Source: UBA3478 sp965662045 (GTDB lineage: Bacteria; Bacteroidota; Bacteroidia; Flavobacteriales; Flavobacteriaceae). From it: DNA of 64,000 nucleotides. The notes beneath the pieces were generated by a model. That model made no database searches. It had not been told where the DNA came from and was given only the letters and a program-made list of their open reading frames with translations. The stretch's first letter is position 1; each line of letters starts with the position of its first letter. Below are positions 61,334-64,000 of this stretch, piece after piece. The translations under genes and the position numbers were made by a program. The stretch lies in NCBI GenBank assembly GCA_965662045.1, contig CBFIGE010000008.1:59920-123919 (forward strand). Direction: 5' to 3'.

Positions 61334-61849
61334 ATGTTCGACAAAAGAATCAAACTCTTTTTTGCGGTAGCCTCTTTCGGTTACGCGGTATTTCAATTTA
61401 CAGAGGGACTCATTGGCAATGGAATTGCGCTGATTTTCTTGAGCTCTATTTTTATTTTCTTGTTTTACCGAAATGAAATAATCCTTCTTGCCTTTTTAAA
61501 AATGAGAAAACAGGATTTAGAAGGTACAGAAAACTGGTTGATAAAAATTAAGAATCCGCAAAACGCCCTAACCACTAAACAACAAGGCTATTACAATTAT
61601 TTATACGGTATTATCTTTTCTCAAAAAAACCTTACCCAAGCAGAGAAATATTATAAGCAGGCACTAAAACTTGGTTTAAATATGGACTACGATATTGCCA
61701 TGACTAAGTTATCCTTAGCCGGTATTGCACTTCAAAAAAGAAGAAAAAGAGAAGCTTCGACACTTCTAAAGGAGGCAAAAGCTTTAGATTCAAACAATAT
61801 GCTGGGAGAACAAATTAAATTGATTCAATCTCAATTAAAACGTATCTAA
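61334..61849 (+). CDS. Small membrane protein with TPR-like helices
   Basis: I choose ATG 61334 (MFDKRIKLFFAVASFGYAVF): the frame is open back to GTG 61256, but that codon lies inside the divergent rpmH promoter. 171 residues: two membrane helices (about 7-23 and 29-46), then a cytosolic domain with NAEKYYKQAL-like TPR helices (QKNLTQAEKYYKQALKLG, about 112-129; LSLAGIALQKRRKREASTLL). Resembles a flavobacterial TPR protein that I know from next to rpmH; function unknown. Confidence 0.8.
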   Translation: MFDKRIKLFFAVASFGYAVFQFTEGLIGNGIALIFLSSIFIFLFYRNEIILLAFLKMRKQDLEGTENWLIKIKNPQNALTTKQQGYYNYLYGIIFSQKNLTQAEKYYKQALKLGLNMDYDIAMTKLSLAGIALQKRRKREASTLLKEAKALDSNNMLGEQIKLIQSQLKRI

Positions 61850-62778
61850 TCAGAAGGTTCTGTAGTTTTTTGCATAGCCTCTTTCGGAACCTCAATAAAC
61901 AAACTCTCTCCTTCACTCAATTCAAGGCTATTTTTACGCAACCAAGGATTCAGTTTTTTAAACCACTTGTAGTTTGTATTCAATTCTAATGCAAGTTCAT
62001 TTAAATCTGTTACGCTTTCTTTAAGTTCTACTCGTTTTGTTTTAGGATATCTGTAATAATCATTGTCAACTAATTTAAATCCGTATTGATCGGGCTTAGA
62101 AACAATCTCTTTAATGGCCAATATGCGAAAGATATAGCGACTCGTCTCACTAGGAAGTTGTAAATCGTAATAACGCTTCACTTTTTGTTCTTCTATTCTT
62201 CTTTTCAGACCATTTGGACCTAAGTTATAAGCTGCAGCTGTCAAGGTCCAACTCCCAAATTCAGTATGCCACTTTTTCAAATATTTACAGGCAGTCACAG
62301 TACTCTTAATAAGGTGATAACGCTCATCAATTTGATTGTTCACTTTAAGTCCATACTCTCTAGCTGTATTTGTCATAATCTGCCAAAAACCTGCTGCTCC
62401 CGCCGGAGAAACAACATTTTCAAGTCCGCTCTCAGCTAAGGCTAAGTATTTAAAATCTGAAGGAACCCCATTAGCCTCAAGAATAGAATCGATTACAGGA
62501 TAATATTTTTCAGAACGTTTAATGAGCAATAACGCATTAGATTGCCAATACGTATTGACCAAAAACTCTCTGTCAAGGCGTTCCCTAACATCAGCATCGT
62601 ACAAAGGCACAGATTCCCCGGCAAAATCAATAGATTCAGGATATTGAACACCATGTATTTTGTACGTATCCGCAACTCTCTTGAAAATTGTAGGAGTCAT
62701 CTCTGGTGTTTTGGCAAAAATTAATAGACCTAGGGTCATAAGAGAACCAAGGATTAAGAAAAGAGTTTTATTTTTCAT
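61846..62778 (-). CDS. Lytic transglycosylase (SLT family, MltD-like)
   Basis: 310 residues. Membrane or export signal near the N-terminus (LFLILGSLMTLGLLIFA). SLT domain with the catalytic glutamate E116 in ALAESGLE, then AGAAGFWQIM and AAYNLGPNGL (about 195-204), all conserved. The C-terminal 60 residues (LNELALELNTNYKWFKKLNP) look like a single degenerate LysM unit that would bind peptidoglycan. Cleaves glycan strands to 1,6-anhydro ends. Shares 4 bp of stop with the convergent TPR gene. Confidence 0.92.
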   Translation of the reverse strand: MKNKTLFLILGSLMTLGLLIFAKTPEMTPTIFKRVADTYKIHGVQYPESIDFAGESVPLYDADVRERLDREFLVNTYWQSNALLLIKRSEKYYPVIDSILEANGVPSDFKYLALAESGLENVVSPAGAAGFWQIMTNTAREYGLKVNNQIDERYHLIKSTVTACKYLKKWHTEFGSWTLTAAAYNLGPNGLKRRIEEQKVKRYYDLQLPSETSRYIFRILAIKEIVSKPDQYGFKLVDNDYYRYPKTKRVELKESVTDLNELALELNTNYKWFKKLNPWLRKNSLELSEGESLFIEVPKEAMQKTTEPSD

Positions 62779-62902
62779 TTGATTTGGAATAATTCACGTT
62801 TAAAGAATTTAAACTATTCAAGTGAATTTTTAGATTCAAATTTTAATGCTGAACGACTTGAATTACTGACGAATAACATTTTAATACTCTATGCATTTTC
62901 AT

Positions 62903-62910
62903 TATCTTTG
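62903..62910 (+). promoter_or_regulatory. -7 box for the small acetyltransferase gene
   Basis: TATCTTTG, an exact TAnnTTTG match, 26 bp before the ATG at 62937. No -33 at standard spacing. Confidence 0.45.
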
Positions 62911-62936
62911 CAGTCTCTAACTAACATTCACAGATC

Positions 62937-63233
62937 ATGGAATTACTAGAAATCACTGACAATATTTTCTTGCGTCAATTCGAAACCAACATCGATGGTC
63001 ATTTAATCAAAATGGAGTACGCTGCCCAAGAAAAGAAAATTTTTTTGACCAAATTAGTAATTCCTGAAGCCCTCCAGGACGAAACTCTAACTGACGACTT
63101 TATATCTTCTGTTTTAAAACACGTTCAAGAAAAAAACCTAAGAGTCGTACCAACAAGTCCTCAAGTCGCTAAATTTTTAAGAAAAAATCGAAATAAGTTT
63201 AAAGAAATCTTACCTGTGGGTATTAGAATCTAA
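62937..63233 (+). CDS. Small GNAT-type N-acetyltransferase (YidJ/GNAT_acetyltr_2-like)
   Basis: 98 residues, the short single-domain type related to human NATD1. The N-terminus is an antiparallel sheet (FLRQFETNIDGHLIKMEYAA), followed by KIFLTKLVIPEALQDETLTD and the C-terminal helix-strand LRVVPTSPQVAKFLRKNR that contains the acetyl-CoA pocket of this family. Acceptor unknown. Located between a lytic transglycosylase and mtaB, an order I recall in other flavobacteria. Shares 4 bp with the mtaB stop. Confidence 0.85.
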   Translation: MELLEITDNIFLRQFETNIDGHLIKMEYAAQEKKIFLTKLVIPEALQDETLTDDFISSVLKHVQEKNLRVVPTSPQVAKFLRKNRNKFKEILPVGIRI

Positions 63234-64000
63234 GTAACTGTGGTTATTCTGACATATCCTTCTTCATCGATATAATCTAATTTCACCAAGCGAATTTCAT
63301 TTGAATACTTCGGATTCCAAGGAAGCCTAACCTTGATGTAATTATCTGTAAATCCTACCAGATAACCTTCTTTGATTTCTTTTTCAAAAAGCACCTCCCT
63401 CTTTGTACCCAAATGCTTTTCATAAAACATTCTTCTTTTTTTAGCCGATAAAATTCGAAGCATTTTTGATCTCTTCTTTCTAATCGCCAAATCTACCTTT
63501 CCTGCCATTAATGGAGCTTCAGTACCTTCTCGCTCGGAATAGGTAAAAACGTGTAAATACGAAATATCCAATTCTTGAAGGTATTGATAGGTCTTTTTAA
63601 ATAAGACTTCTGTTTCGCCTGGAAATCCAACAATTACATCAACCCCAATACAAGCCTCTGGCATCACTTGCTTTATTTGGGTAATACGATCAGTATATAA
63701 TTTTGTGAGATATCTACGTTTCATTTTCTTCAAAATTTCGTCACTACCACTTTGCAGCGGTATGTGAAAATGAGGAACGAAAGATTCACTTTTGGAAACA
63801 AAATTTATAATAGAACTGTGCAATAAATTAGGCTCAATTGAAGAGATTCTGTACCTCGCGATTTTTGGCAATTCATCAAGAGCTTCAACAAGTTCTAAAA
63901 AGGTGTGTTCGTGTTTCTTATTGCCAAATTCTCCTTTACCATAATCTCCAATATTCACTCCAGTTAAAACAATTTCACGAATATTTTCAAGAGCGATTTC
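63230..64000 (-). CDS. mtaB: Threonylcarbamoyladenosine tRNA methylthiotransferase MtaB, C-terminal part
   Basis: The frame is open to the right edge of the window, so only the last 256 codons are present and the [4Fe-4S] and radical-SAM cysteines are outside. Visible are IVLTGVNIGDYG, which is the MtaB form (MiaB has QNVN, RimO has AQD), SSIEPNLL, HFHIPLQSGSDEILKKMKR, GVDVIVGFPGET and a C-terminal TRAM domain (about the last 60 residues). Adds a methylthio group to t6A37 of tRNAs reading ANN codons. Confidence 0.88.
   Translation of the reverse strand, partial: EIALENIREIVLTGVNIGDYGKGEFGNKKHEHTFLELVEALDELPKIARYRISSIEPNLLHSSIINFVSKSESFVPHFHIPLQSGSDEILKKMKRRYLTKLYTDRITQIKQVMPEACIGVDVIVGFPGETEVLFKKTYQYLQELDISYLHVFTYSEREGTEAPLMAGKVDLAIRKKRSKMLRILSAKKRRMFYEKHLGTKREVLFEKEIKEGYLVGFTDNYIKVRLPWNPKYSNEIRLVKLDYIDEEGYVRITTVT

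Noticed and set aside
1..64000. CRISPR arrays, prophage, transposases, tRNA or rRNA genes
   Set aside because: No regularly spaced repeats, no integrase or transposase motifs, no tRNA cloverleaf or rRNA sequence could be seen on reading both strands.

Overview
The window is about 64 kb of an AT-rich genome from the Bacteroidota, most likely a marine-type member of the Flavobacteriia. Four things point there. The gene order is the flavobacterial core (DUF4835-coaBC-rpoZ-bamD-dapA; thioesterase/dnaA/LMW-phosphatase/RsmI-like; rpsF-rpsR-rplI; rpmH next to a TPR gene). Several gene families are largely confined to that group (DUF4294, DUF6495, DUF6913, DUF4249, a SerB-SerA fusion, monomeric isocitrate dehydrogenase). 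Promoter -7 boxes repeatedly match TAnnTTTG, and strong Shine-Dalgarno sequences are largely absent. A run of exactly 100 N inside carB shows this is a scaffolded draft assembly.

Layout. 1-7870 is a leftward block: coenzyme A synthesis, RNA polymerase omega, outer-membrane assembly, lysine/DAP synthesis, DNA ligase, PrmC and a GNAT. 7904-16566 holds ribD, an IMPACT protein, a thioesterase, dnaA, a phosphatase, an RsmI-like methylase, then leftward mltG, a GNAT and dapF. 15020-16916 is the only gene-poor stretch; it carries a ribbon-helix-helix regulator, two small unlisted ORFs, several inverted repeats, a terminator and a Dabb protein. 16917-22851 runs rightward with a DegQ/HtrA protease, a membrane protein, a GNAT, trmD, rplS and icd. 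22857-26047 is a DUF4249 lipoprotein and a TonB-dependent receptor. 26044-29337 is a glycerate locus (GntP permease, lipoprotein, glycerate kinase). 29355-34426 carries small conserved proteins, an M42 peptidase, hisS and the S6-S18-L9 ribosomal operon.

34605-48427 holds a LytTR regulator, priA, a BrkB-family membrane protein, rlmH, a fused serine-synthesis enzyme, a coiled-coil membrane protein, rdgB, a DEAD-box helicase, a surface amylase and a TrmH-type methylase. 48531-57968 has an orphan PAS histidine kinase, purB, an S41 peptidase, a complete FecCD/BtuC-type ABC importer and gnd. 58014-64000 has carB (with the assembly gap), rpmH (too short for a usual ORF cutoff), a TPR membrane protein, a lytic transglycosylase, a small acetyltransferase and part of mtaB.

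Nothing looks like a defence island, CRISPR array, prophage, insertion sequence or tRNA cluster; this is mostly vertically inherited core genome. The observations most worth following are: a strong tendency for convergent genes to share a 4-bp double stop (6 of 11 pairs); evidence that the 100-N gap in carB replaces essentially one base; an 11-bp tandem repeat placed right behind the htrA promoter; the small ORFs and palindromes between 15.3 and 16.1 kb; and the single-chain SerB-SerA enzyme. I do not see a convincing new multi-gene system, and I say so rather than overstate one.
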